The notes under the pieces are model-generated. The model was not told where the DNA came from. It saw only the letters and a program-made list of their open reading frames with translations, and ran no database searches. A program made the position numbers and the translations under genes. DNA of 64,000 nt, taken from positions 496,001 to 560,000 of the forward strand of contig NZ_JABEPP010000001.1 of NCBI RefSeq assembly GCF_013044135.1. The letters run 5' to 3'. Positions 44,896 to 58,776 of this stretch are shown piece by piece. The stretch's first letter is position 1. Each line of letters opens with the position of its first letter. The stretch comes from Enterovirga aerilata. GTDB lineage: Bacteria; Pseudomonadota; Alphaproteobacteria; Rhizobiales; Beijerinckiaceae.

Positions 44896-45546
44896 ATGGC
44901 TGCGACCCCCGACCCCGCCGCCGAGGACGCGCTGATCCCCCTCTCGGCGCTGCAGCACCACCTGTTCTGCCCGCGGCAATGCGCGCTGATCCACGTGGAG
45001 CAGATCTGGGCGGAGGATCGGGCCACGGCGGAAGGGCGTCTCCTGCACGAGCGGCCGGATGACGGACGCGGCGAGACCCGGCCGGGCCTGCGCGTGGCGC
45101 GGGGCATCGCGATCCGCTCCTTCGCCCTCGGCGTGTCGGGCAAGGCCGATGTCGTCGAGTTCCACGGCGCCGGCCCGGGCCGGATCGGCCGGCCGTTTCC
45201 GGTCGAGTACAAGCGCGGCAGGCCGAAGGCGCACCGGGCGGACGAGGTGCAGCTCTGCGCCCAGGCGATCTGCCTGGAGGAGATGTTCGGCATCACCGTG
45301 CCCGAAGGCGCGCTCTTCTACGGCGCGACCCGCCGGCGCTGTCCGGTCAGCTTCGACGACGGCCTGCGCGAACTCACGGCCCGCGTGGCGGCGCAAGCCC
45401 GGACCATGATCCAGGCCGGCCGGACACCGCCGCCCCTGCGCATCCCGGGATGCCGCCGCTGCTCCCTCCAGGATGCCTGCCGGCCCGATCGGCTGCAGAA
45501 GCCGCCTTCCGTCGCCCGCTGGCTCGCCCGCCAGCTCGCCGCCTGA
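44896..45546 (+). CDS. cas4: CRISPR adaptation nuclease Cas4
   Basis: A 216-residue RecB-like exonuclease that helps choose spacers with a correct PAM. Four cysteines of the iron-sulphur site are at 25 and 29 (HHLFCPRQCALIH) and 186, 189, 195 (CRRCSLQDAC). RecB active-site residues: GKADVVEFH and FPVEYKRGRPK. ATG at 44896; 14 bases after cas7c. Followed by cas1 after 8 bases. Confidence 0.93.
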   Translation: MAATPDPAAEDALIPLSALQHHLFCPRQCALIHVEQIWAEDRATAEGRLLHERPDDGRGETRPGLRVARGIAIRSFALGVSGKADVVEFHGAGPGRIGRPFPVEYKRGRPKAHRADEVQLCAQAICLEEMFGITVPEGALFYGATRRRCPVSFDDGLRELTARVAAQARTMIQAGRTPPPLRIPGCRRCSLQDACRPDRLQKPPSVARWLARQLAA

Positions 45547-45554
45547 GCCCGTCC

Positions 45555-46595
45555 ATGCGCCGGATGCTCAACACGATCTACGTGACGAGCGACGGCGCCT
45601 GGCTGCGCAAGGACGGCGCGAACCTCGTCGTCGAAGTTGAGGGGACGGAACGCGGCCGGGCGCCGCTGCACATGCTGGACGGCATCGTGTCGTTCGGGCG
45701 ACCAGGCGCCTCGCCGGCGCTGCTGGCGGCCTGCGCGGAGGCCGGTATCACGGTGTCGCATCTCGATCCGAACGGCCGCTTCCTGGCCCGCGTGGAAGGG
45801 CCCCGGACCGGCAACGTGCTGCTGCGGCGGGCGCAGTTCCGGCTGGCGGACGATCCGGCTCGCGCCGTGCCGATCGTGCGCGGGATCGTGGCCGGCAAGG
45901 CCGCCAACCAGCGCGTCGTGATCCAGCGTGCCCTGAGGGACCACGGGCCCGGCCTGCCCCGGGAGCAGGCGGAGGCGCTCGAAGCGGCCGAGCGCCGGCT
46001 GGCGGATGTCGCTCGCCGCACGCTGCCGGCGACCGAGATCGACACCCTGCGCGGGCTCGAAGGCGAAGCGGCCCTGGTCTATTTCGGCTGCTTCGACGCC
46101 ATGCTGCGCGTCGAGGGGGAGGCCTTCCGGTTCCGCGGGCGCTCCCGCCGTCCGCCGCTCGACCGAGTGAACGCACTGCTCTCGTTTCTCTACGCCATGC
46201 TCGGCCACGATTGCCGCTCGGCTCTGGAAGCGCATGGGCTCGACCCGCAGGTCGGTTTCCTCCACGCGGCCCGGCCGGGCCGCGCGAGTCTCGCGCTCGA
46301 CCTGATGGAGGAGCTCCGTCCCGTGCTGGCGGACCGCCTTGCGCTGAGCCTCGTCAACCGCCGGCAGCTCGCGGCGGACGATTTCGTCGTGGAGGAGGCT
46401 GGCGGCGTGCGGCTCACCGACGAAGCCCGCAGGCGGGTCCTGGTCGCCTGGCAGGAGCGCAAGCGCGACGAGCTCCGCCATCCCTTTCTCGACGAGGCGG
46501 TGCCGCTCGGGCTGCTTGCGCACGTGCAGGCGCAGCTGCTCGCGCGCACCCTGCGCGGCGACCTCGACGGCTACCCCGCCTTCATCTGGAAATAG
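45555..46595 (+). CDS. cas1: CRISPR integrase Cas1
   Basis: A 346-residue type I-C Cas1, the integrase that inserts new spacers at the leader. RRMLNTIYVTSDGAWLRKDG is the family start; catalytic residues lie in GLEGEAALVYF (Glu), GFLHAARPGRASLALDLMEE (His and Asp/Glu). Full length with no frameshift. The ATG at 45555 is favoured; another ATG at 45564 would drop three residues. Confidence 0.95.
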   Translation: MRRMLNTIYVTSDGAWLRKDGANLVVEVEGTERGRAPLHMLDGIVSFGRPGASPALLAACAEAGITVSHLDPNGRFLARVEGPRTGNVLLRRAQFRLADDPARAVPIVRGIVAGKAANQRVVIQRALRDHGPGLPREQAEALEAAERRLADVARRTLPATEIDTLRGLEGEAALVYFGCFDAMLRVEGEAFRFRGRSRRPPLDRVNALLSFLYAMLGHDCRSALEAHGLDPQVGFLHAARPGRASLALDLMEELRPVLADRLALSLVNRRQLAADDFVVEEAGGVRLTDEARRRVLVAWQERKRDELRHPFLDEAVPLGLLAHVQAQLLARTLRGDLDGYPAFIWK

Positions 46596-46598
46596 CCG

Positions 46599-46889
46599 AT
46601 GCTCATGCTCTTGACTTACGACGTGAACGTCGAGACGAAGATCGGGCGGCGCCGGCTCCGCCGCGTCGCACGCGCCTGCCTCGATTTCGGGCAGCGGGTG
46701 CAGAACTCGGTCTTCGAATGCGAGGTCGACCCGGCGCAGTGGACGGCCCTGCGGGCGCGCCTCGTGGCCGAAATCGACCCGGCCGTCGACAGCCTCCGGT
46801 TCTACCGGCTCGGCGCGGAAGGGCGCAGGCGCGTCGAGCATGTCGGCGCCAAGCCCGCACCCGACCTCGAGGGGCCTCTCCTGTTCTGA
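46599..46889 (+). CDS. cas2: CRISPR adaptation protein Cas2
   Basis: A 96-residue protein with the ferredoxin-like start MLMLLTYDVNV, LRRVARACLDFGQRVQNSVF and SLRFYRLGAEGRRRVEHVG, the type I-C Cas2 pattern. It bridges two Cas1 dimers in spacer integration. 3 bases separate it from cas1. The array begins 181 bases downstream. Confidence 0.95.
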   Translation: MLMLLTYDVNVETKIGRRRLRRVARACLDFGQRVQNSVFECEVDPAQWTALRARLVAEIDPAVDSLRFYRLGAEGRRRVEHVGAKPAPDLEGPLLF

Positions 46890-47070
46890 CCCGCGCGAAC
46901 CGGGAGCGGCCACGAGGCAGGCCGAGGGTTCGCGGGGAGGCCAAGTCCCGATCCGCAAAGGCAAATCCGCCGTCGGCCCGCCCTGGCGGCCTTGCAGCGG
47001 CGCCACGGGCGCGGGGTTTCGCGCGGCGAGGGCGATTTTGCATGTCCTGCCAATATGGTAGCGGCAGGCG
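46890..47070 (+). promoter_or_regulatory. CRISPR leader
   Basis: 181 bases between cas2 and the first repeat. The last 40 bases, with GATTTTGCATG and AATATGGTA, are AT-richer than the rest and are the likely promoter/integration-signal part. It is called a leader because adjacent repeats are invariant here while repeats degenerate at the far end. No clear -35/-10 pair. Confidence 0.65.
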
Positions 47071-50000
47071 GTCGCTCCCTCACGGGAGCGCGGATCGAAA
47101 CGAGGGCACCGATGCGGGCAATGGCATCGGTCGAGAGTCGCTCCCTCACGGGAGCGCGGATCGAAACCACACGCTTGAACCAGTGGGCCCGCCCATCTCC
47201 AGGTCGCTCCCTCACGGGAGCGCGGATCGAAACTCGCGTTCAGGCGCGAAGGCACGTCGCGACTGGCGCGTCGCTCCCTCACGGGAGCGCGGATCGAAAC
47301 ACGATCCGCGTGAACAGCCAGATCTACACCACGCCGTCGCTCCCTCACGGGAGCGCGGATCGAAACTCGATGGCCTCGTCCGGAATGGGATGCTCGATCT
47401 GTCGCTCCCTCACGGGAGCGCGGATCGAAACATCGAAGCGTGTGAGGACATCGGTTTCGATGTCTGTCGCTCCCTCACGGGAGCGCGGATCGAAACACCT
47501 CCAACGTGCATGTTGCGGTGATGGTGCTCGTCGCTCCCTCACGGGAGCGCGGATCGAAACCCGTCGGGCTCCTGACCACGATGGCCGTGGCCGGCGTCGC
47601 TCCCTCACGGGAGCGCGGATCGAAACTGCTCGGTATCGGCCTCCTTGTTCTCAAGCTCGGGTCGCTCCCTCACGGGAGCGCGGATCGAAACCAATAGATC
47701 ACTCCCTTTGGGAGTGATTGAGCCAAGTCGCTCCCTCACGGGAGCGCGGATCGAAACTCCTATGCCGCTGGCGACGTCGTGCCGGTCGAGGAGTCGCTCC
47801 CTCACGGGAGCGCGGATCGAAACTCCGCCGCCTCGAGCTCGCGCGCCAGGCGATCCCGTCGCTCCCTCACGGGAGCGCGGATCGAAACATGAGGGCATAG
47901 GCCTCGCGCGCCTGGGCCACATGTCGCTCCCTCACGGGAGCGCGGATCGAAACTGCGGGTTGCCGATGATGTAGCGGCCCTCGCCGTGTCGCTCCCTCAC
48001 GGGAGCGCGGATCGAAACGATTGCTACGGCCTCGCCCGCTACGTCCAGCGCGGTCGCTCCCTCACGGGAGCGCGGATCGAAACCCGGACGCACCACTTGT
48101 TCAGGATGTCGCGCAGGGTCGCTCCCTCACGGGAGCGCGGATCGAAACGGTATTGGCGTATTGTTTGCGCTCGCGCTCCAGCGTCGCTCCCTCACGGGAG
48201 CGCGGATCGAAACAAGACGGTCGTCGTGGACACCGCCGGCCGGGCGCTCGTCGCTCCCTCACGGGAGCGCGGATCGAAACCAGGGGCTCCGCTTCCCGTC
48301 ATAGATGGGCACCACGTCGCTCCCTCACGGGAGCGCGGATCGAAACAGGAGCGAGAACGGGACGCGCGTTGCGAAGCGGTGGTCGCTCCCTCACGGGAGC
48401 GCGGATCGAAACAGAACCGACGCGCGCAACGCCGCCCGCCGCCACGCGTCGCTCCCTCACGGGAGCGCGGATCGAAACAGCAGGATCGCGACACGGTCTG
48501 CCGTCGGCGCAGGTCGCTCCCTCACGGGAGCGCGGATCGAAACTCGCGGTTGTCGCGCTGGTATCGCAACTGCCGCTGTCGCTCCCTCACGGGAGCGCGG
48601 ATCGAAACTCGCAGGAGCTCGGCACGGGCAAATGCGACGTCAGTCGCTTCCTCACGGGAGCGCGGATCGAAACTCCTCAATCTGTCGATATTTGGCGGGG
48701 ATTGGCGGGTCGCTCCCTCACGGGAGCGCGGATCGAAACATGGGCGTGATGGTGAACACTCTGTCGCTGGCCGTCGCTCCCTCACGGGAGCGCGGATCGA
48801 AACTGGAAACGCTCCCCCATCACACGCCCGAACTTCGTCGCTCCCTCACGGGAGCGCGGATCGAAACCATTCGAGCTCCTCGTGGATCTCGCCGCGATCC
48901 CGTCGCTCCCTCACGGGAGCGCGGATCGAAACTGGAAACGCTCCCCCATCACACGCCCGAACTTCGTCGCTCCCTCACGGGAGCGCGGATCGAAACCATT
49001 CGAGCTCCTCGTGGATCTCGCCGCGATCCCGTCGCTCCCTCACGGGAGCGCGGATCGAAACGACGATCATCTGCAGGTCGGGAGCGTCGGTCTTGTCGCT
49101 CCCTCACGGGAGCGCGGATCGAAACTTGATCGGGTCGGACACGGCGCGCGCCTGCAGCAGTCGCTCCCTCACGGGAGCGCGGATCGAAACCGGATCAGGA
49201 TGTCGAAGCCCGGCTACGACGCCCTGGTCGCTCCCTCACGGGAGCGCGGATCGAAACTCAACCACCTCTGGCGCGACCGACTGCAGCCCTGTCGCTCCCT
49301 CACGGGAGCGCGGATCGAAACAGGGCCGTGCGAGAGGAGGCGCGCCACCTCCGCCGTCGCTCCCTCACGGGAGCGCGGATCGAAACGTGCTGGGGGCAGG
49401 CTTCGTGCTCGGCGGCTGCCTGTCGCTCCCTCACGGGAGCGCGGATCGAAACGCGGCGCTCCTGCCCGGCGTCCCGGACGGGACGCGTCGCTCCCTCACG
49501 GGAGCTCGGATCGAAACAGATCGCGGACGACGGCAGCGTGGAGCGCGACCAGTCGCTCCCTCACGGGAGCGCGGATCGAAACCACCGCGCAATGGCGCGA
49601 GCGCTGGGTCGGGGTCGTCGCTCCCTCACGGGAGCGCGGATCGAAACTCCGGCGACAGCATGGTCGAATACGCGCTGTTCTGTCGCTCCCTCACGGGGGC
49701 GCGGATCGAAACTGGCGCGGCAAGAAGAACGGCACGGAGGGCCACGGTCGCTCCCTCACGGGGGCGCGGATCGAAACTCGTTCCTCGGCGCTCATCTCGG
49801 CGCCCCCGGGGTGTCGCTCCCTCACGGGGGCGCGGATCGAAACACCGCGGAGGCCGCCGAGAAGATCGGCCTGTCCGTCGCTCCCTCACGGGGGCGCGGA
49901 TCGAAACTTCGCCGCGCTCCTGCGCAACGCGCCCGGGCGGGTGTCGCTCCCTCACGGGAGCGCGGATCGAAACGACCACTGGTTCACGGAGCCCGTCTCG

Positions 50001-50503
50001 CTCGACGAGTCGCTCCCTCACGGGAGCGCGGATCGAAACATCTATGCCGATGGCACCATCACGCTCACGTCGGGCGTCGCTCCCTCACGGGAGCGCGGAT
50101 CGAAACGCCTGGGATGCGGGCCCGATTCCCCAGACCTCGGTCGCTCCCTTACGGGAGCGCGGATCGAAACCGCAAGGCCAATCCAACCCTGATCCTCCGC
50201 GCCCTCCGAAGTCGCTCCCTCACGGGAGCGCGGATCGAAACAGGTTCGCGGTGACGTTCGTGCGGACGCGCGGGGGGTCGCTCCCTCACGGGAGCGCGGA
50301 TCGAAACGCTATCCGCTCCTGCTCGCACTCGCGATCCGGGCGTCGCTCCCTCACGGGGGCGCGGATCGAAACAACAACCAGCTCCCGGCCGGCTCGCGCG
50401 AGGCGGGTCGCTCCCTCACGGGGGCGCGGATCGAAACGAGTTGGAGGCGTGCGATGACACGGGTCGTCTCGCGTCGCTCCCTCGCGGGAGCGCGGATCGA
50501 AAC
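47071..50503 (+). CRISPR. Type I-C CRISPR array, 53 repeats and 52 spacers
   Basis: Repeat of 31 bp with stem CGCTCCC / GGGAGCG and loop TCAC; the 3' end CGGATCGAAAC equals the 11-base 5' handle made by Cas5c. Spacers are 33-36 bases except one of 40 (50171-50210). The first 24 repeats are identical. Variants: C to T at repeat base 7 (48643), T change in the 3' stem arm (49487), GGGGG in place of GGGAG (49682, 49747, 49813, 49877, 50342, 50407), C to T in the loop (50140) and A to G in the loop of the last repeat (50473). Two spacers occur twice (48804-48836 and 48868-48901). No spacer matches this window by eye. Confidence 0.97.
48773..49030 (+). repeat. Tandem duplication of two repeat-spacer units within the array
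   Basis: Bases 48773-48901 and 48902-49030 carry the same two spacers (beginning TGGAAACGCT and CATTCGAGCT) and their repeats. The 129-base block is copied head to tail without any difference, so it arose by recombination between repeats or replication slippage and is young. Confidence 0.9.
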
Positions 50504-50548
50504 CACATGGCGCCATCGCCGCCGACCTCGCCCATCAGCGAAGTCACT

Positions 50549-50582
50549 CCCCGCAGGCGCGGGTCGGGCCGCGCCTGCGGGC
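50549..50582 (-). terminator. Strong hairpin after the array, terminator of the minus-strand gene
   Basis: CCCGCAGGCGCGG and CCGCGCCTGCGGG pair over 13 bases with a 6-base loop. It lies just after the stop of the PepSY-like gene (50586) and 45 bases after the last repeat, so it may end both transcripts. Confidence 0.7.
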
Positions 50583-50585
50583 GCG

Positions 50586-51542
50586 TCAGTTCGTCTGGGC
50601 GGGCGCGTCCGGCTTCGGACCCGCCTCGTTGTTCTGCGGCGGCGGGGTGCTCTGCTGGCCGCTGTTCATGGGCGTCACGCCCTCGATGACCCGGACGGGC
50701 CTGCGTTCGCCCGCCTCGGCCGTCGCGGGGCCGGGTGCGGCCGGCGTCGCATCCGGCTTGGTCGCGGTGCTCGGCGCCGGGGCGGCAGGCGAGGTCCGGG
50801 CGGCGGGGGCCTGCGGCTCGGCAGGCTTCTCGGGCCTGGCCGCCACATCCGCCTTCGGCTTCGGCGCGGGCTTCGCCGCACGGCGGGCGTCCGGGTTGAC
50901 GCCGTCCACTCCGCCCGACGGCAGGCCTGGCTCGGGACCGGCGGGGCGCCTGGCTTCGCGCCGGGGCTCCGGCTCGGCCGGACGGGAGGCGGCCGGGCTG
51001 TCCGGGGCGAGCCGCGGATCGGCCGGGCGGGTCCGCCGCGCCGGGGAGGGCGGGTCGAGCTCGGGCGCGACGGGCCTTGCGGCCTGGCGGCCCGGGACCG
51101 GCTCGGGCTCGCCCGGGCGCCAGCGCGGCGCGTTCGGCATCTCGGGGGGCGGCGATACGCTCCGGCTGCGCGGCGCCGGGTATCCGTCGATGTCGAAGAG
51201 GTCGTCGTCGTCGAGACGGGCGATCGTCAGCGGCGTCTGGCGCAGGATCCGCCCGTCATAGGGGTCGAGCACGAGGCGGACCGCGCCGCCGCGGCGGCTC
51301 GTCGCCTCCACGACATAGACCGAGCCGTCGAAACGCGGCCGGCCGATATCCTCGAAGCCCCGATCCTCCAGCCGCTCGACGATCAGGTCGCGCGGGAGCG
51401 GGCGGGCATAGGCGGGCCCGCCATAGCCATAGGGGGGCGGCGGCGCGTTGTAATAGGTCCCGCCATACCATTGCGCGGCGGCGGGCGATGCGAGGCCGGC
51501 GAGCGCGGCGCCGGCGATCAGCAGGGACTTCAGGTTACGCAT
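50586..51542 (-). CDS. Exported proline-rich protein with a PepSY-like domain
   Basis: A 318-residue protein. Sec signal peptide MRNLKSLLIAGAALAGLASP ending AAAQ, then a YGG-rich stretch, then a PepSY-like domain (about residues 45-110: RDLIVERLEDRGFEDIGRPR, VYVVEATSRRGGAVRLVLDP, GRILRQTPL) and from about 130 on a long Pro/Ala/Arg-rich low-complexity region. Similar proteins are frequent in Methylobacterium and relatives, with unknown role in the periplasm. It is on the strand opposite to the array, and its terminator sits between. Confidence 0.78.
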   Translation of the reverse strand: MRNLKSLLIAGAALAGLASPAAAQWYGGTYYNAPPPPYGYGGPAYARPLPRDLIVERLEDRGFEDIGRPRFDGSVYVVEATSRRGGAVRLVLDPYDGRILRQTPLTIARLDDDDLFDIDGYPAPRSRSVSPPPEMPNAPRWRPGEPEPVPGRQAARPVAPELDPPSPARRTRPADPRLAPDSPAASRPAEPEPRREARRPAGPEPGLPSGGVDGVNPDARRAAKPAPKPKADVAARPEKPAEPQAPAARTSPAAPAPSTATKPDATPAAPGPATAEAGERRPVRVIEGVTPMNSGQQSTPPPQNNEAGPKPDAPAQTN

Positions 51543-51603
51543 TCATCCGCTTCCGGTGGAATGCCGCGAGACTCGCGGCGGATTGGGGCGCGGCTGCGGC
51601 GGC

Positions 51604-51625
51604 GAGCTTACAAATTGGTAAGCTC
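51604..51625. promoter_or_regulatory. Perfect 8-bp dyad between threonine aldolase and the PepSY-like gene
   Basis: GAGCTTAC and GTAAGCTC flank AAATTG. The dyad begins 62 bases upstream of the PepSY-like gene ATG and lies 7 bases downstream of the threonine aldolase stop. The TTAC-n6-GTAA core looks like a regulator half-site pair; weak terminator is the other possibility. Confidence 0.4.
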
Positions 51626-51631
51626 CCGCCC

Positions 51632-52699
51632 TCACGCCCCCTGCCGGGCCGCCGCGAGCAGCGCCTCCACGCTCTCCGGCCGGGTGTCGAACGCGGTCAC
51701 CAGCCTGACCAGGACCTCGTCGGGCCCGACCGCCTCTCCGGCCGGCAGGCTCTTCGCCGACCAGGGATGGTAGACCGCCCCGGCCGTCCGGAGCGCCGCG
51801 TCGACGCGCTTCGGCAGGATCGGGAAGACCTCGTTCGCCTCGCAGGGCCAGGCGAGCCGCACGCCCGGCACCGCGGCGAGCCCGGCCGCGAGCCGGGCCG
51901 CCATGGCATTGGCGTGCCGCGCGTTCTCGAGCCAGTGACCCTGCGCGAGGTAGCCCTCGAACTGCGCCGCGAGCAGCCGGCCCTTGGACAGGGTGTGGCC
52001 GGCGCGCTTGCGCCGCCGCCGCAGCGTGCCGGCAAGGTCCGGGTCGAACACGACGACCGCCTCCGCCGCGAGGCAGCCGTTCTTCGTGCCGCCGAAGGAC
52101 AGGATGTCGACCCCGCGCCGCCAGGTCATCTCGGCCGGTTTCGCGCCGAGGCTCACGAGAGCGTTCGCGAAGCGCGCCCCGTCCATGTGGAGCTTCAGGC
52201 CCCGCGCATGCGCAGCCTCCCCCAGCGCGGCGATCTCGTCGGGCGTGTAGACGAGCCCGCATTCGGTCGCCTGCGAGATCGAGACGATCTCCGCCGGCAT
52301 CTGCTTCTCGTGCCGTGGCAGGGCGTCCGCCGCAGCGGCCACCGCATCGGCGCCGATCTTCCCGCCGGCGCCGGGGAGGCCGAGAAGCTTCGCGCCGTGG
52401 CTGAAGAATTCCGGCGCGCCGCATTCGTCGTCGATCACATGCGCCTCCTCGTGGCAGAGGCACAGGCCCCAGGGCGAGAGCGCCGCCGAGAGCGCCAGCG
52501 CGTTCGCGGCCGTGCCGGTGGCGACGAGCAGCACCTCCACCTCCCGCTCGAACAGCTCGACGAAGGCTTCGGCGACCCGCCCCGTGATCGGGTCCGCGCC
52601 ATAGGCCGGCATCGGACCGGCATTGGCCGCGACGAGTGCATCGAGCACGGGCCTGCTTGCGCCCGCGACGTTGTCGCTGGCGAAGTTGAGAGGGATCAC
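51632..52699 (-). CDS. ltaE: Low-specificity L-threonine aldolase
   Basis: PLP-dependent lyase that cleaves L-threonine or allo-threonine to glycine and acetaldehyde. The 355-residue protein begins IPLNFASDNVAGASRPVLDA and has VSISQATECGLVYTPDEIAA, LKLHMDGARFANALVSLG and the PLP lysine in ILSFGGTKNGCLA. AGGA lies 6 bases before the GTG at 52699, which gives the usual family N-terminus; the longer upstream reading would add 55 Arg-rich residues. Divergent from the beta-lactamase gene. Confidence 0.9.
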   Translation of the reverse strand: MIPLNFASDNVAGASRPVLDALVAANAGPMPAYGADPITGRVAEAFVELFEREVEVLLVATGTAANALALSAALSPWGLCLCHEEAHVIDDECGAPEFFSHGAKLLGLPGAGGKIGADAVAAAADALPRHEKQMPAEIVSISQATECGLVYTPDEIAALGEAAHARGLKLHMDGARFANALVSLGAKPAEMTWRRGVDILSFGGTKNGCLAAEAVVVFDPDLAGTLRRRRKRAGHTLSKGRLLAAQFEGYLAQGHWLENARHANAMAARLAAGLAAVPGVRLAWPCEANEVFPILPKRVDAALRTAGAVYHPWSAKSLPAGEAVGPDEVLVRLVTAFDTRPESVEALLAAARQGA

Positions 52700-52770
52700 G
52701 GGCTGTCCTGGATAGAGCTGGCTGCGTTCCGGGCTTATAAGGCACCCCTCCGCCGATCGGGAGCCGTCCG

Positions 52771-53655
52771 ATGCAACCAAGGCCCACGCGCCGCGCCGCG
52801 CTGCAGGGTGGAATGCTCGTCGCGATCCCGCTCGCGGCCGGGCCCGGCCGGGCGTCATCCCCACGGGATGCGGCCGCCGAGATCGCGGCGATCGAGGCCG
52901 GGCTCGGAGGCAGGATCGGGGTGGCGGCGCTCGACGGCGGGTCGCGGCAGCGCATCCTGCACCGGGCCGACGAGCGGTTTGCGCTGACCAGCACCTTCAA
53001 GATGCTGGCCGCGGCCCTCGTGCTCGCCCGGGTCGACCGCGGCGACGAGGATCTGGATCGGCGCATCCTCTTCGGCCCGGACGATCTCGTCACCTATTCG
53101 CCCGTCACGAAGGACCGCACCCACGGACAGGGCATGTCGCTGGCCGAGCTCTGCGAGGCCGCCGTCGTGGTGAGCGACAACACCGCCGGGAACCTGCTTC
53201 TTGCGAGCTTCGGCGGGCCTGCAGGGCTGACCGGCTACCTGCGCTCGCTCGGGGACGACCTCACCCGGCTCGACCGGACCGAGCCCCAGCTCAACGAGGC
53301 TGCGCCGGGCGATCCGCGCGACACGACGACCCCGGCCGCGAAGCTCGAGACGATGCGCCGGATCCTGATCGGCGACGCGCTCGCGCCCCATTCCCGCGAG
53401 CGCCTGCTGCGCTGGATGCGGGCGAGCCGGACCGGCGCGGCGCGGCTCAGGGCCGGGTTGCCGAAGGACTGGACAGCCGGAGACAAGACCGGCTCCGGCG
53501 GGAACGGGACGGCGAACGATGTCGCGGTCGCCGTCAAGCCGGACGGGACGCCCGTCCTGATCGCCTCCTACATGACCGGCTCGAAGGCCAGCACGGCCCG
53601 GCTGAACGAGGCCCACGCCGCCATCGGCCGGCTTGTCGCGGCGACGTTCCGATAG
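52771..53655 (+). CDS. bla: Class A beta-lactamase (chromosomal)
   Basis: A 294-residue serine beta-lactamase. MQPRPTRRAALQGG carries twin arginines followed by a hydrophobic stretch, so export by Tat is likely. Active-site elements are complete: STFK with Ser74/Lys77, SDN at 135-137, EPQLN with Glu171, and KTG at 239-241. GGGAG lies 7 bases before the ATG at 52771. The 71-base gap to the divergent aldolase contains TATAAG (52736) usable as a -10. No regulator of the AmpR kind is next to it. Confidence 0.93.
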   Translation: MQPRPTRRAALQGGMLVAIPLAAGPGRASSPRDAAAEIAAIEAGLGGRIGVAALDGGSRQRILHRADERFALTSTFKMLAAALVLARVDRGDEDLDRRILFGPDDLVTYSPVTKDRTHGQGMSLAELCEAAVVVSDNTAGNLLLASFGGPAGLTGYLRSLGDDLTRLDRTEPQLNEAAPGDPRDTTTPAAKLETMRRILIGDALAPHSRERLLRWMRASRTGAARLRAGLPKDWTAGDKTGSGGNGTANDVAVAVKPDGTPVLIASYMTGSKASTARLNEAHAAIGRLVAATFR

Positions 53656-54012
53656 GAGCGCGCGCAGCGCGGTTCGGTCCACGTGACGCTTGTGCTCGCA
53701 ACTCAAATCTGTCACGTTCGAAACTAGGACAGTGGTGCTGTCCAAAACCCGGCTTCGGTCGCCAAGGCTTTCGTCCCGTGACACGCGTGGCTACGAAAAA
53801 ACGAGACGTGATCGACGCCCGCGCCGAGCGGGCGATGCGGGTGCGCGCGGGCTAGGCAGCCGGCGAGACGCCCGCGGGAGCGGGCGCGAGACGGGACGCG
53901 GCCGCCCCAAGAGGAAGAGGGCAGCGAACGTCCGGGCAGTTTCTTGCATTCGGGCGGGATCGCCGCCGCGAGTCTGGTGTTTGCCATGCGGCAGGCGGAT
54001 GCAGGAAACGTG
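53656..54012. other. Intergenic region upstream of gltB
   Basis: 357 bases. A dyad GGACAG-tggtg-CTGTCC lies at 53727-53743; AT-rich ACTCAAATCTG precedes it. It may serve as the beta-lactamase terminator or an operator. The remaining part is GC-rich and holds the gltB leader. No gene. Confidence 0.5.
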
Positions 54013-58713
<4,701 letters not shown>

Positions 58714-58739
58714 ACGGCCGTTGTAGGGGAGAAATCTGC

Positions 58740-58761
58740 GGCATATGCTCTGGCATATGCC
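58740..58761 (+). promoter_or_regulatory. Palindromic operator/promoter of vapBC
   Basis: GGCATATG at 58740 and CATATGCC at 58754 form an inverted repeat; the second part is itself the palindrome GGCATATGCC (58752-58761). It lies 16 bases before the VapB ATG, where VapB-VapC complexes bind to autorepress. The double palindrome would suit cooperative binding. Confidence 0.65.
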
Positions 58762-58776
58762 AATCGGAGGTCGGCC

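Noticed and set aside
46890-47070. Sigma-70 promoter TTGCAT ... TATGGT in the leader
   Set aside because: The two boxes are only about 10 bases apart, too close for a promoter.
47986-50457. Long open frames running through the CRISPR array in all phases (up to 823 codons)
   Set aside because: They arise because the 31-base repeats contain no stop codons in several frames; the products are periodic copies of the repeat with spacer-encoded fillers.
53727-53743. Terminator of the beta-lactamase gene at the GGACAG/CTGTCC dyad
   Set aside because: The stem is only 6 bp and is followed by AAAA, not a T-run, on the coding strand; kept only as a possible operator in the intergenic entry.
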